DNA of 64,000 nucleotides, taken from the NCBI RefSeq assembly GCF_016429285.1, contig NZ_JAELUI010000005.1, forward strand, positions 1 to 64,000, written 5' to 3'. Each line of letters opens with the position of its first letter. Position 1 is the first letter of the stretch. The notes beneath the pieces were generated by a model. That model was not told where the DNA came from. It did no database searches and saw only the letters and a list, made by a program, of their open reading frames with translations. The translations under genes and the position numbers were made by a program. The DNA comes from Ralstonia sp. ASV6. Its GTDB lineage: Bacteria; Pseudomonadota; Gammaproteobacteria; Burkholderiales; Burkholderiaceae. This document shows positions 1 through 10,400 of the stretch, in pieces.

Positions 1-1077
1 CGTGCCGGAAAGCTTGGGTACCACGCCCGGCATCTCCACATCGATGCCTGATTGCGCACGCACGGTCTCGATGACACCGCGCGCGCGGTAATGCGGGTCG
101 GCAGCAATATCGGCGATGGTGTAGATCGGACCGCTAGGCACCTCGGCCTCTTGCAGCGCAGCCAGAACCTCCGCGATGGGAAGCGCACCCGTCCACGCGT
201 TGATGGCGGCATCGATCTCATCCACGCGGGCGGCGCGGCCATCGTTGCGCGCAAGACCTGGATCATCGGCCAGGTCCGGCCGGCCCATGCGCTGCATCAG
301 GCGGCGGAAGATGTTGTCACCGTTCGCGGCAATCAAGACGTATTCGCCGCCCGCGCAGCGGTACGCGTTGGATGGCGCAATGCCCGGCAATGCCCCGCCG
401 GCCGGCCGGCGAATGGCGCCGAATACCGAGTATTCCGGCAGCAGACTCTCCGTCAGGTTGAAGACCGACTCATACAACGCCACGTCGATCACCTGCCCCT
501 TGCCGCCGCGCGCATCGCGTTCATACAGCGCGAGCAGCACGCCCAGCGCGCCGTGCAACCCGGCAATCGTGTCGCCCAACGACAGACCCGCACGCGCAGG
601 CGGGCGCCCCGGCTCACCGGTCAGGTAGCGCAAGCCGGCCATCGCCTCGGCAATCGCTGCAAACCCCGGCTCGTCGCGCTTGGGGCCGGTCTGACCATAG
701 CCCGATACGCGCAGCAAGATGAGCTTTGGGTTGATGGCCGACAGCGCCTCGTACGACAGGCCCCACTTCTCCATCGTGCCAGGGCGGAAATTTTCGATGA
801 GCACGTCGGCCTCGGCGGCGAGCTTGCGCACGACCTCCTGGCCCTCGGGCACACGCAAGTCCACGCAAACAGACTGCTTGTTGCGCGACTGCGCCTCCCA
901 CCAGACCGAGGTGCCCTCATGCAGCATTCGCCATTTGCGTAGCGGATCACCCTGCCCCGGTGGCTCGATCTTGATGACCTGCGCACCGAAATCGGCAAGC
1001 GTCTTGGCGGCAAACGGCCCGGCAATCAATTGCCCGAGCTCAAGCACACGGATGTTCTGCAAAACCTGTGTCGGCAT
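1..1077 (-). CDS. Class III CoA transferase (CaiB/BaiF family), partial
   Basis: Moves coenzyme A between carboxylic acids; the substrate cannot be read from the sequence. The ATG is at 1077 (MPTQVLQNIRVLELGQ) and 359 codons are present before the gene leaves the window at base 1. Family hallmarks are the N-terminal LELGQLIAGPFAAKTLADFG segment, VIKIEPPGQGDP, the ADVLIENFRPG loop, and KGQVIDVALYE, which carries the aspartate expected to form the acyl-anhydride intermediate. A LysR regulator lies 22 bp upstream on the same strand, so the two are probably co-transcribed. Family assignment is firm; the pathway is open. Confidence 0.9.
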   Translation of the reverse strand, partial: MPTQVLQNIRVLELGQLIAGPFAAKTLADFGAQVIKIEPPGQGDPLRKWRMLHEGTSVWWEAQSRNKQSVCVDLRVPEGQEVVRKLAAEADVLIENFRPGTMEKWGLSYEALSAINPKLILLRVSGYGQTGPKRDEPGFAAIAEAMAGLRYLTGEPGRPPARAGLSLGDTIAGLHGALGVLLALYERDARGGKGQVIDVALYESVFNLTESLLPEYSVFGAIRRPAGGALPGIAPSNAYRCAGGEYVLIAANGDNIFRRLMQRMGRPDLADDPGLARNDGRAARVDEIDAAINAWTGALPIAEVLAALQEAEVPSGPIYTIADIAADPHYRARGVIETVRAQSGIDVEMPGVVPKLSGT

Positions 1078-1099
1078 GGTCGTATAGAAAACGTTGAAT

Positions 1100-2014
1100 T
1101 CAGAGTGCGGCGGGATTGCCGAGCAGATGCGTCATCAGCAGGCGCGCAGAACTGGTGAGTGCATCCGGGTCGCGCACGCCCACCAGCAGGCGCCGATGCG
1201 CCCACTCGTCTTGCAGCGGGACCAGTGCGAGACCTGCGCCCGGCAAGCTCGACACGTGCCCCTGTGCGGCAATACGCGGCAGCACCCCCACACCCAGGCC
1301 CGAGGCCACCATGCGGCAGACCGCCTCGAAGCTGCGCACCTGGATGCGTAAGCGCAGCGGCTTGCTCAGGCGCTGACTCTCCTCCAACAGTTGCGCTGCC
1401 AGCGATGTACCGGGCGGCAGGCTGACGAAATCGAACTCCACCGCATCGGCAAAACTCACCTGCTTGCGGCCTGCCAGCGGGTGGCTGCGCGGTGTGACAA
1501 GGGCGAGATCGTCCTCGCGGTAATCGAACGATTGCAGCCCATCGCATGGCGTGCCGGCAGCGAAGATACCAAGGTCCGCGCGGTTCTCACGCAGTGCGGC
1601 GACGATATCGCCGCTGTCCTGCTCCTCCAGCGCGATGCGGATGGCCGGATTGGCCAGCATGAAAGCAGCCAGATCATCGGCCAGGAACTGCGTGATCGAC
1701 GAGGTATTGGCCCATACCCGCACCAGCCCGCGTGTACCGGCGGCAAAATCTGACAGGGCACCAGCCATGCGCTCGACGTCCTGCAGAATGCCCACGGCAT
1801 GGCGAAAGCATGCCTGGCCGGCCTCAGTCAGCTCCACGCCCGCAGCATGGCGATACAGCAGCGGTGCGCCCACAGCGGCTTCGAGGTCGGAAATCCGCTT
1901 GCTTGCCGCAGCCACCGCCAGGTGTGATTGCCGCGCCCCGGCAGAAATGCTGCCCAGCCGGGCCACCGCCACAAACAGGCCGAGGGTGACGAGATCGAAG
2001 CGGGCAAGGTTCAT
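1100..2014 (-). CDS. LysR-family transcriptional regulator
   Basis: DNA-binding regulator with an N-terminal winged helix-turn-helix (about residues 5-64: LVTLGLFVAVARLGSISAGA, then AVAAASKRISDLE) and a C-terminal effector-binding domain. The frame is open to a TTG at 2062, but the ATG at 2014 gives a normal 304-residue LysR protein beginning MNLARFDLVT; an ATG at 2026 is also possible. No strong Shine-Dalgarno sequence marks either. It precedes the CoA transferase on the same strand and diverges from the porin gene at 2175, so it may control either or both. The ligand is unknown. Confidence 0.9.
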   Translation of the reverse strand: MNLARFDLVTLGLFVAVARLGSISAGARQSHLAVAAASKRISDLEAAVGAPLLYRHAAGVELTEAGQACFRHAVGILQDVERMAGALSDFAAGTRGLVRVWANTSSITQFLADDLAAFMLANPAIRIALEEQDSGDIVAALRENRADLGIFAAGTPCDGLQSFDYREDDLALVTPRSHPLAGRKQVSFADAVEFDFVSLPPGTSLAAQLLEESQRLSKPLRLRIQVRSFEAVCRMVASGLGVGVLPRIAAQGHVSSLPGAGLALVPLQDEWAHRRLLVGVRDPDALTSSARLLMTHLLGNPAAL

Positions 2015-2174
2015 CGTAGAGGCCATCCGGCGGAGTTGGAGAAATGCGACAGGTTCGTGCAAACGGTCCAGTTTTCACCGGTTGGTCATAGCACGGCGTT
2101 TACTATCGCCGGGTTTTTGCCTATTCCGAGCGCACAGCCTTGGAATTCTAGCGGCTGCCCTCTCTGTTGCGCCC

Positions 2175-3572
2175 ATGCCATCGTCGTCTCTTCGCCTCGC
2201 ATCCCGTTTTCTTTCCCACCGCGCCAAGCGCGCCGGCACCGCCCGGCGGGCCCTCATGGCCGTCATGCTGGCACTCGGCCTGCAGGGGATTGCCCTGGCA
2301 GCGGACGCCGACACGCCCAACACGGACATCCCCGAGCCAGAACGCTGGAACATTCACGGGCAGGTCACCAATGTGACGCAGTGGCACCCATCGTTCCACT
2401 CGCCATACAGCGGCACCAACAGCCTGACGGCCGACAATAACAACAAGGAAACGACCGACGTCACGCTCTACCTGGGCCTGCGCCTGTGGAAGGGCGCCGA
2501 GCTGTATGGAAACCCGGAAATCGACCAGGGTTTCGGCTTGAGCAATACCGTGGGCCTGGCGGGCTTCTCCAGTGCCGAGGCCTACAAGGTCGGCAAGAAT
2601 GCCCCCTATCACAAGCTGCCCCGGCTATTCCTGCGGCAAGTGATCGACCTGGGAGGCGAACAACAGGCCATTGAGTCGGGGCCCAACCAGCTCGCGGGCA
2701 GCCACTCCGCCAATAACCTGACCATCACGGTTGGCAAGTTCTCGGTGGTCGACATCTTCGACACGAACACCTATGCGCACGATCCGCGCGGCGACTTCCT
2801 GAACTGGGCTGTGGTCGACGCCGGCGCATTCGACTACGCCGCCGACGCCTGGGGTTACACGCACGGTCTGGCGGTGGAATGGACGCAGTCGTGGTGGACG
2901 CTGCGCGGCGGCCTCTTCGCGCTGTCGAAGGAGCCCAACAGCGTCACGATCGACACGACGTGGAAGCAGTATCAGTGGGTGGGCGAGTTCGAGGCGCGCC
3001 AAAACTGGTTCGGCCGGCCTGGCAAGGTCAAGCTGCTCGCCTTTGCGACACGGGGCAAGATGGGCGGCTATGGCGATGCGGTGAACCTCGCCCAGCAGAC
3101 CGGCAACACGCCGGACACCGGCCTCGTGCGGCGACTCGCCTGGCGCCCTGGTATCGCGTTGAACATCGAGCAGGAAGTCACCGACAACCTGGGCATCTTT
3201 GCCCGCGCCAGCATGAACGACGGCAGCAAGGAGACGTTCGAATTCACCGACATCAACCAGTCGGTATCGGCCGGGCTCTCGCTCAAGGGCACGCACTGGG
3301 GACGCCCGAACGACACGTTTGGCGCGGCTGTGGTGGTGAATGGCCTGTCAGGCGCGGCACGCCAATACTTTGCAGCCGGCGGCATGGGCGTGCTGATCGG
3401 CGACGGCGCGCTGAACTACGGCACCGAGCGCATTGCCGAGCTGTACTACAACGTAGCCGTCATCAAGCACCTGACGCTGGGCCTGAACTATCAGTACGTC
3501 GTCCACCCCGCATACAACCGTGATCGCGGCCCGGTATCCATCGTGGGTGCACGCATCCACGCCGAGTTCTAG
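2175..3572 (+). CDS. Carbohydrate-type outer membrane porin (OprB-like)
   Basis: Predicted outer-membrane beta-barrel channel of 465 residues. The N terminus is basic (RAKRAGTARRAL) followed by a hydrophobic stretch ending ALAADAD, a signal peptide with cleavage near residue 45. The body has the aromatic, alternating pattern of a barrel. TITVGKFSVVDIFDTN and DPRGDFLNWAVVDAGAFDYA resemble OprB-type porins (family knowledge). The last residue is Phe, as usual for barrel assembly. The frame is open upstream to 1551, but that part overlaps the divergent LysR gene and is not coding. ATG 2175 is my choice; ATG 2256 would leave a shorter signal peptide. Confidence 0.82.
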   Translation: MPSSSLRLASRFLSHRAKRAGTARRALMAVMLALGLQGIALAADADTPNTDIPEPERWNIHGQVTNVTQWHPSFHSPYSGTNSLTADNNNKETTDVTLYLGLRLWKGAELYGNPEIDQGFGLSNTVGLAGFSSAEAYKVGKNAPYHKLPRLFLRQVIDLGGEQQAIESGPNQLAGSHSANNLTITVGKFSVVDIFDTNTYAHDPRGDFLNWAVVDAGAFDYAADAWGYTHGLAVEWTQSWWTLRGGLFALSKEPNSVTIDTTWKQYQWVGEFEARQNWFGRPGKVKLLAFATRGKMGGYGDAVNLAQQTGNTPDTGLVRRLAWRPGIALNIEQEVTDNLGIFARASMNDGSKETFEFTDINQSVSAGLSLKGTHWGRPNDTFGAAVVVNGLSGAARQYFAAGGMGVLIGDGALNYGTERIAELYYNVAVIKHLTLGLNYQYVVHPAYNRDRGPVSIVGARIHAEF

Positions 3573-3587
3573 AAACGCTTTGGAAGA

Positions 3588-4211
3588 TCAGAGCTGGCGC
3601 CGATCCAGCACCGCGCGGGCGATGGTGCCCGCATCGACATACTCCAGTTCGCCGCCCACCGGCACACCGCGTGCCAGGCGCGTTGCCTTGATGCCGCGCG
3701 CCTTGAGCATCTCGCCGATGTAGTGTGCGGTGGCCTCGCCCTCGCTGGTGAAGTTGGTCGCGAGGATGACCTCGGCGCACGGCCCACCCAGCGCAGGATC
3801 GGTCGCGCGGGCCAGCAGGCGTTCGAGGTGAATTTCCTTGGGGCCGATGTTGTCCAGCGGCGAGAGCCGCCCCATCAGCACGAAATACTGCCCGCGATAC
3901 GTGAGCGTCTGCTCGATCATCATCTGATCAGCGGGCGTTTCCACCACGCACAGCACGGACGCATCACGGCGCGAGTCCAGGCAGGTTTCGCAGACTTCCT
4001 GCTCGGTAAAGGTGTTGCAGCGGCTGCAGTGTTGGATCGATTCGGTGGCTTCGCTCAGCGCTTGCGCCAGACGTTCGGCACCATCGCGATCATGCTGCAA
4101 CAGGTAGTACGCCATGCGCTGCGCAGACTTGGGGCCCACGCCCGGCAGCACGCGCAGGGCCTCGACCAACATCTGCAGCGCCGATGGCGTGCCCTGGCCG
4201 CTACGCGTCAT
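3588..4211 (-). CDS. recR: Recombination mediator protein RecR
   Basis: RecR works with RecO (and RecF) to load RecA on gapped DNA. The 207-residue protein has an N-terminal HhH region ([20 protein letters not shown]), a four-cysteine zinc finger (CSRC and CETC) and a Toprim domain ([16 protein letters not shown]). The start at 4211 overlaps the stop of the upstream monooxygenase gene as ATGA, which argues for it over the in-frame ATG four codons earlier. It is the last gene of the operon dnaX-ybaB-monooxygenase-recR, and ends 15 bp from the end of the convergent porin gene. Confidence 0.96.
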   Translation of the reverse strand: MTRSGQGTPSALQMLVEALRVLPGVGPKSAQRMAYYLLQHDRDGAERLAQALSEATESIQHCSRCNTFTEQEVCETCLDSRRDASVLCVVETPADQMMIEQTLTYRGQYFVLMGRLSPLDNIGPKEIHLERLLARATDPALGGPCAEVILATNFTSEGEATAHYIGEMLKARGIKATRLARGVPVGGELEYVDAGTIARAVLDRRQL

Positions 4212-4507
4212 GCCTGCTCCCAAACCAGCGTGTGGTGCAGCACTTCCGGCATCGGATCGTAGAAGTGATGCAACAGTGCGCGCCAGCGCTGATACTCAGC
4301 CGACTGCCGGAAACCAACGGTGTGGTCTTCCAGCGTCTGCCACTGCACCAGCAGCAGGTAATCGCTAGGCGCCTCCACACAGCGAGACAGCGTCAGCGAA
4401 ATAAAGCCCTGCATCGCACCGATGATGTGGCGGGCCTCGCCAAAAGCCGCCTCGAAGGCGGCTTCCTGGCCAGGCTTGACGTGCAGTAGCGCAGATTCCA
4501 GCACCAT
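4208..4507 (-). CDS. Antibiotic biosynthesis monooxygenase (ABM) domain protein
   Basis: A 99-residue single-domain protein of the dimeric alpha-beta barrel ABM type. It starts [19 protein letters not shown], then has an alpha-helical stretch and [20 protein letters not shown], the usual pattern of these small quinol or haem-related oxygenases. The true substrate is unknown, and many members are general stress or quinone enzymes. It lies between ybaB and recR and shares an ATGA junction with recR, so the two are translationally coupled. Its presence inside a dnaX-recR operon is a matter of neighbourhood; I see no link to DNA repair. Confidence 0.85.
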   Translation of the reverse strand: MVLESALLHVKPGQEAAFEAAFGEARHIIGAMQGFISLTLSRCVEAPSDYLLLVQWQTLEDHTVGFRQSAEYQRWRALLHHFYDPMPEVLHHTLVWEQA

Positions 4508-4531
4508 GGCGCGATCCCGATCGGTGTGGCC

Positions 4532-4879
4532 TTAGAACGGCAGCTTGAAGCCCGGCGGCAGCATGCTTGCCATGCCACCCAAACCCGACGTCAGTGAGCC
4601 CATCTTCTCTTGCGTGGTCGCCTCGGCTTTGCGCACGGCGTCGTTGAATGCGGCGGCAACCAGGTCTTCCAGCAACTCCTTGTCTTCGCCTTCGGCCACC
4701 AGGCTCGGGTCGATCGACACGCGCTTCACGTCGTTCTTGCAGGTCATCACCACCTTCACGAGGCCAGCGCCAGACACGCCTTCAACCTCAATCTGGGCAA
4801 GTTGTTCCTGCGCCTTCTTCATGTTTTCCTGCATCTGCTGGGCTTGCTTCATCAGCCCGGCGATCTGGCCTTTCATCAT
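4532..4879 (-). CDS. Nucleoid-associated protein YbaB/EbfC family
   Basis: Small dimeric DNA-binding protein usually found between dnaX and recR. The start [20 protein letters not shown] and the motif [19 protein letters not shown] are family hallmarks, followed by [15 protein letters not shown] and a glycine/methionine-rich tail. I chose ATG 4879, the first Met of the conserved N terminus, preceded by AGGAGCAACAACC; the frame continues six codons further up. About 115 residues, normal for the family. Confidence 0.95.
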   Translation of the reverse strand: MMKGQIAGLMKQAQQMQENMKKAQEQLAQIEVEGVSGAGLVKVVMTCKNDVKRVSIDPSLVAEGEDKELLEDLVAAAFNDAVRKAEATTQEKMGSLTSGLGGMASMLPPGFKLPF

Positions 4880-4958
4880 GGTTGTTGCTCCTTGCAATGG
4901 GTCATACGAGGCGCGCCGCTTGATTGAGCGCGCCAGTGTTCAATTTGGGAATGCGTGC

Positions 4959-7163
4959 TCAGTGTGCGTGCGGCTGGATCGAACCCGGGACAACCTGTGC
5001 GGCAAAGTCACGCACCAGCGCCTGTACAAACGGGTTGGACGCAATGGCGTCTTCAGCATCACGCTGGCGTTGGGCACGTAGCTCCGCATCGGCAGCAGCG
5101 GCTGTCGTACGTGCAGCACCGATGTCGCACGCCACGCGTATAGGCGTACCGAAGTGCTCCGTCAGTGCAGCTTCCAGCCGCTCCACGACACCGGCTTCGG
5201 TCAATGCTGGCAGTGGTACGCGCAAACGCACGGTGACGCCCTCCACTGCCACCAGTTCGCTCTGGTGCGCAAGCTGCTGGGCCAGACCACGTATCGGCAG
5301 GCCTGCCGCGAGCTTGGGCCAATCCCCATCAAACGTGGTGAGGCTGCTTGCACTCAGGTCGGGCGGCGTGGCGGCAGCTACGGGCTCCGGCGCAACAGGC
5401 TTGGCTTGCACCGGGGCCGGTGGGGCGGCGGGTGATTCGACCGGCGCAGAACGCGCAACGGGCGCAGAAGCATCAGGACGCGCGCTCGAAGCCGAATCCC
5501 AGCCCGCGAACGCAGCATCGATCTCTTCCAGCGACGGCGAGGCAAACTCGCCGGGCATTTCATCCCACGGCGGCGGGCCATCGTCGGGCGAAGCCGCCGA
5601 TGCAGCCTGCGGCCCACGGCGCGGCGGTGGCGACGCAGGTGCAGCCACTGGATTCGGGCGCGGCCCCGCGGCGGCAACAGGACGCGCGACTGGCGCTGGC
5701 GCAGGAACAGCCACTGGCGTAGCGGCTGGTGCTGAAGCGCCGCCACGACCACGGCTCGATGCCTGACGAGCAGCAGCCAATGCCTCCATGGCCGGCGAAC
5801 GGCGCGCTGGCGCACTGACGGACGCTGGGACTGGCGTTTCAACCGCTGCCGCTGATGCCGGCGGGGTAACTTGATACGTCGCGCGCGGCGCCTCAACCAC
5901 CGGCTCCGGACGCGCCGCAGGCGTCGTCTGCGCGACCGGCGCCACCGCGGGTGCACTCGCCGCCATGGTCGGACGCGGGGATGCAGCCGGCACGCCCGCC
6001 GACGGCGATGACACGATCCGCTTACCGTCACCACCCGAGGGCGGCGTCGCATCCCCACCCGACTGCCCAGGCTGGAACGCCAGCATGCGCAGCAACGTCA
6101 TCGTAAAGCCAGCGTATTCGTCGGGTGCCAGGGCCAGCTCATTGCGGCCAAGGTTGGCGAACTGATAGAACAGTTGCACCGACTGCGCGTCGAAGCGCTC
6201 AGCCAGTCGGCGTACATCATCCGCTTCGGGCCAATCGTCCTGCACGGCGGCCGGCACGACTTGCGCCAGTGCAATCTTCTGAAGCAACGACGCCAGATCC
6301 TGCAGCGCACCCGAGAAGCTCAGGCTGCGCCCCGCCATCTCGTCAGCAATCTCGATGAGCCCCGCGCCGCTCTCGTCGGCCAGCGCATCAAGCAGGCGCA
6401 CGAGGTAGCTTTGGTCAATCGCACCAAGCATGCCGCGCACCGCAGCTTCGCTCACCTCGCCAGCACTGTAGGCGATGGCCTGGTCCGTGAGCGACAGCGC
6501 ATCGCGCATCGAACCCTGCGCGGCGGCAGCCAGCAGGCGCAGTGCATTCACTTCGTGGGCGACGTGCTCTTCACCGAGGATGCGCTCCAGGTGCGACACG
6601 ATGTGCCCCGGCGGCATCTGCTTGAGGTTGAACTGCAGGCAGCGCGACAGCACCGTCACCGGAATCTTCTGCGGATCAGTGGTCGCGAGAATGAACTTGA
6701 CGTGCTCGGGCGGCTCTTCCAGCGTCTTCAGCATCGCGTTGAAGGCGTGGTTGGTCAGCATGTGCACTTCGTCGATCATGTAGACCTTGAAGCGGCCGAC
6801 TGTCGGCGCATAGACCGCGCGGTCGAGCAGTTGGGCCATCTCGTCGACACCGCGATTGGACGCCGCATCCATCTCGATGTAATCGACAAAACGCCCGGCA
6901 TCGATCTCAGTACAGGCACGGCACACGCCGCACGGCTGCGCGGTGATACCGCCCTGCCCGTCTGCACCGACGCAGTTGAGCGATTTGGCGAGAATGCGCG
7001 ACAGCGTGGTCTTGCCAACACCGCGCGTCCCCGTGAAGAGATAAGCATGGTGCAGACGCTGCTGTTCGAGCGCATGCGTGAGCGCGCGCACCACATGCTC
7101 CTGACCGACGAGCGTGGTGAAATCGCGAGGGCGCCACTTGCGGGCGAGCACTTGATAACTCAT
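4959..7163 (-). CDS. dnaX: DNA polymerase III subunits gamma/tau
   Basis: Clamp-loader ATPase of the replicase, 734 residues. The Walker A motif is GTRGVGKT (residues 45-52), with a zinc module of Cys64, Cys78, Cys81 and Cys84. Next come VYMIDEVHMLTNHAFNAMLK (Walker B) and the sensor LSRCLQF. Roughly residues 365-590 are a Pro/Ala-rich linker, followed by a tau-specific C-terminal domain. I saw no A6G-type slippery site, so a frameshifted gamma form is not evident here. First gene of the leftward operon with ybaB, the monooxygenase gene and recR. Confidence 0.97.
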   Translation of the reverse strand: MSYQVLARKWRPRDFTTLVGQEHVVRALTHALEQQRLHHAYLFTGTRGVGKTTLSRILAKSLNCVGADGQGGITAQPCGVCRACTEIDAGRFVDYIEMDAASNRGVDEMAQLLDRAVYAPTVGRFKVYMIDEVHMLTNHAFNAMLKTLEEPPEHVKFILATTDPQKIPVTVLSRCLQFNLKQMPPGHIVSHLERILGEEHVAHEVNALRLLAAAAQGSMRDALSLTDQAIAYSAGEVSEAAVRGMLGAIDQSYLVRLLDALADESGAGLIEIADEMAGRSLSFSGALQDLASLLQKIALAQVVPAAVQDDWPEADDVRRLAERFDAQSVQLFYQFANLGRNELALAPDEYAGFTMTLLRMLAFQPGQSGGDATPPSGGDGKRIVSSPSAGVPAASPRPTMAASAPAVAPVAQTTPAARPEPVVEAPRATYQVTPPASAAAVETPVPASVSAPARRSPAMEALAAARQASSRGRGGASAPAATPVAVPAPAPVARPVAAAGPRPNPVAAPASPPPRRGPQAASAASPDDGPPPWDEMPGEFASPSLEEIDAAFAGWDSASSARPDASAPVARSAPVESPAAPPAPVQAKPVAPEPVAAATPPDLSASSLTTFDGDWPKLAAGLPIRGLAQQLAHQSELVAVEGVTVRLRVPLPALTEAGVVERLEAALTEHFGTPIRVACDIGAARTTAAAADAELRAQRQRDAEDAIASNPFVQALVRDFAAQVVPGSIQPHAH

Positions 7164-7288
7164 GCGGCGGATTGTAGCAAAGCGAGGTGGATTTCCGACG
7201 GGCTTTCCAAGGGTTCGAACATGGTGCGCGCCGAGTGAATTGCAAGGATATTCCGGTGAGGATGCGCGAGTCGGTTACAATGCCGGTC

Positions 7289-7388
7289 GGACGGGCCTCC
7301 TCGCATGGTGGCGCGGTCAACCTGGTCAGGTCGGGAACGAAGCAGCCACAGCCGTTTTCCGCCAGTGCCGAGGGTCAGGCTCGTCCCC
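7289..7388 (+). ncRNA. ffs: 4.5S RNA (bacterial small SRP RNA)
   Basis: RNA component of the signal recognition particle, partner of Ffh. The core at 7320-7351 contains GGTCAGGTCGGGAACGAAGC followed by AGCC, the conserved apical/M-domain binding region. The flanks GGGCCTCC (7293-7300) and GAGGGTCAGGCTCG (7370-7383) form the lower stem. A -10 box TACAAT lies at 7276-7281; no good -35 is seen. Ends are approximate. The downstream tract is pyrimidine rich. Confidence 0.9.
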
Positions 7389-7441
7389 CTTCTCTTTTCC
7401 CTTCTGCATTGCCCCTCCCCTGTTTGCTTGTGTCGCCCGCG

Positions 7442-10400
7442 TCAGAACAGCGCGCCTTGGCTATCGTCATGTGACGACTTTGCCGGCTTGGGTAGCGATT
7501 CCAGATCGATCCATTCCCCCTGCGCGGTTGCTACACCAGCGCGCACCGTGCGGCCCGGGTACATCGGTGTGACGGCGGCCACATAGCCGCGCAACTGGTC
7601 GGCATAGGCAGCACGCTCGACCGGCAAGAGACGCAGCTTGTAGTCCACCACGAGGATGTCATCACCGCGCTCGATCAGGCGGTCGATGCGCAGCAGAGCA
7701 CCGTCGGGGCTGAAGAGTTCGATTTCATTGTGGGCGACATCGAAGTGCGCGGGATCGAATACGTGTGACAGGGCTTTGGCGGCCAGCATGCGGCGCACGG
7801 CTTCAGCAGCGCGGGCGGCATCGGTTTCGGTCACACCGGTCGAGCCAAACCAGCGCGCGATGGTTGCCGCGTCCGGTACCTGTTCGGGTATGCCGCGGCG
7901 CGTCAGGCGCTCCAGTACGGCGTGCAGCAGTTCGCCCTGCGCGACAGCGCCCTGATCGAACACAGGATCGGCAGCACCTTCTGCCTGTGCCATGGCAGCG
8001 CCGACGCGCACCGTTACCGTAAGGGGTGCGCGGAAATCGTGGTACGAGACGACCTCGGCCTCAGCAGCGAAGACATCCGTACTAGCGGCAGCCTCAAGCA
8101 CCGGCGCGGGTGAAGCAACACCCGCCGTTGCCAGCAATGTGTACCAGCTTGCGTCGCCATCCACCTCCGGCACGTCACCTTCGTCGGTCGCCTGTGCGGC
8201 AGATGCGTCGCGCTTATTGGCCACGCCGGAGACGATCAGCGCCTGCCGTGCGCGCGTCATTGCCACGTACAGCAAATTCCAGTTCTCGCGCGCGGCAAGG
8301 TCGTCTTCCTGCTTGAACAGCGGATCGCGCGCACGGCCGCGTTCAGCCGTCTTGCCAAAGGCGGAGAAATGCGCGGGCGCTTCGGCTCCTGGCGGCCAGT
8401 CGATCAGGATGCCGGCACTGTCGGCGCGCGTGTCGCTATGGTGGGTGTCGAGCAGCACCACGAACGGTGCCTCCAACCCCTTCGATGCGTGCACGGTCAG
8501 AATCTGCGCGACGTCCAGACCTTCGCTTGCAAGTTCGGCGTCGATGGCGTCAGGCGTCTCTGCAGCATCGCTCTGCATACCTTCGTCGGGGCTTTCGTCT
8601 TCATCGCCCTGGCGGATGGCACGCAGTTCGGCCATGAACTTGGGCAGGCTCGGGTAGCGACCGCCGTCCAGGTCGAGCGCGAGCTTGAGGAACGCATCCA
8701 GGTTGGCGAGCACCTGTTCGCAATTGGCGGCGGGGGCGCATTCGGCGTAGCGGCGTTTAAGCTCGCCGGTGTAGACGATGTGGTCGAGCAGATCGTGCAC
8801 CGGCAACGTGGGCGCCACTGCCAGCCAGCGTGACAGCATACGATGCGCGTGCCTCAACGCTGGGACGGTCTCGGCTTGCTGTGCCAGCACGCTCAGGCGC
8901 TCCCACCACGTACCGTCGGCGGACTGCGCGAGCAGGATCAAGTCTTGGTCGGTTGCCGCAAAGATCGGACTTCGCAACACGTGCGCGAGCGACAGATCGG
9001 CTTGCGGCGTCATCAAGAAGTCCAGCAGCGCACACAGATCCAGCGCTTCAAGCGTTGCCAGCAGGCCGCCCCTGCGCGGGCTCACATACGGCACATCGCC
9101 GTCGCGCAGCGCCCGTTCATAGTCGGCCAGATAGCGCTTGCGCCGAACGAGCAGTTGGAAATCGCTCCAGCGCACGGGGCGTTCGATGCCGTTCTCGCGG
9201 ACGCGCTCTCCAGCGTGCAGCGCGCGCAGGCATGCGGCCACTTGCCGGCCTTCGTCGTAGCGTTGGGAGTCACCCGCCTCTTCGCGTGGTTCGGTGAGCG
9301 TGTCGCGTGGTGCGGCCTCATCGACCTCTGCCGCTTCAGGCACGGGCACCAACGGCAGCAGCAACGCCTGCCCGATGGGCGCGCTGACTGCCGTGCTTTG
9401 CGCCGCATAGATTGGATAGTCACCGCGCGCGCGCGCCTGCAGGAACACGGCGTTCACCCACTCCAGCACGGCTGGTGCATTGCGGCGTGTCCGATTGGTG
9501 CGCAATACAGTAGCGCTGAAATCCGCTACGAGCATCTCGCGCGCAGCATCGAACAGGCGCGCATCCGCGCGGCGAAAACGATAGATCGATTGCTTCGGAT
9601 CCCCCACCAGGAACACGCTCGGTTGCGTGCCCGTACCTGCGTAGCCGGCGAGCCAGCCTTGCAGAATGCGCCACTGCATCGGATTTGTATCCTGAAACTC
9701 GTCGAGCAGCAGGTGCTTGTAGCGCGCGTCGAGCCGCACCTGCAGATAGGCTGCCGTGTCCTCGTCCTGCATCAGGCGGGCGGCCTCCCATTCCAGGTCG
9801 GTGAAGTCCATCGCACGTGCCTGACGCTTGTAGGCTTGATAGCGATCGATGAGTGCATCGCCCAAGGTGAACAGCGCGGCGTTGACGGCGCGCACATGCA
9901 TTTCCTGGCGACGTGCCTGATAGACAGTCAGCGCCTCACACAGGGTGGCATGCAGGGCAACCAAGGTGAGCGCCTGCTCGTCGCCAATCGCCTTGATGAG
10001 CGCCTTGGTCGGCTTGCAGGCGCGCGCCTTGCCGGTTTGCGTGTGGAACGCGCCAAACAGGTCGTCGAAGGCCAGCCTGCGCGCGGATGCATCCGATGTA
10101 TCGATCGAACGTGCAGACGTGACCGCCGTTTCAATCTGCGTCGCACGCTTGCTTTCGGCGGCACCGCCCTGCCCCAGCCAGCCGGATATGCGCAGCATGT
10201 CGGCCAGCAAGGTTTCGTTTTGCAACGCTTCGATCAGCGGATCGGTATGTGCATCGTCGCCAAGCAAATCATCGAGCGGGTTCAGCGGATGCTCGCCAGC
10301 TTGCGCCTTGTAGGCCCACCAGTCGCTGCGCTGATGGAACATGGCGTCAAGCAATCGCCCAGCCTGAAAGTCCCCCACCAAGTCCGCAAGCGTTTCGTAC

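Noticed and set aside
4959-7163. Programmed frameshift for a gamma form of dnaX
   Set aside because: I found no A6G-type slippery run in the linker region, so no basis to claim a short product.
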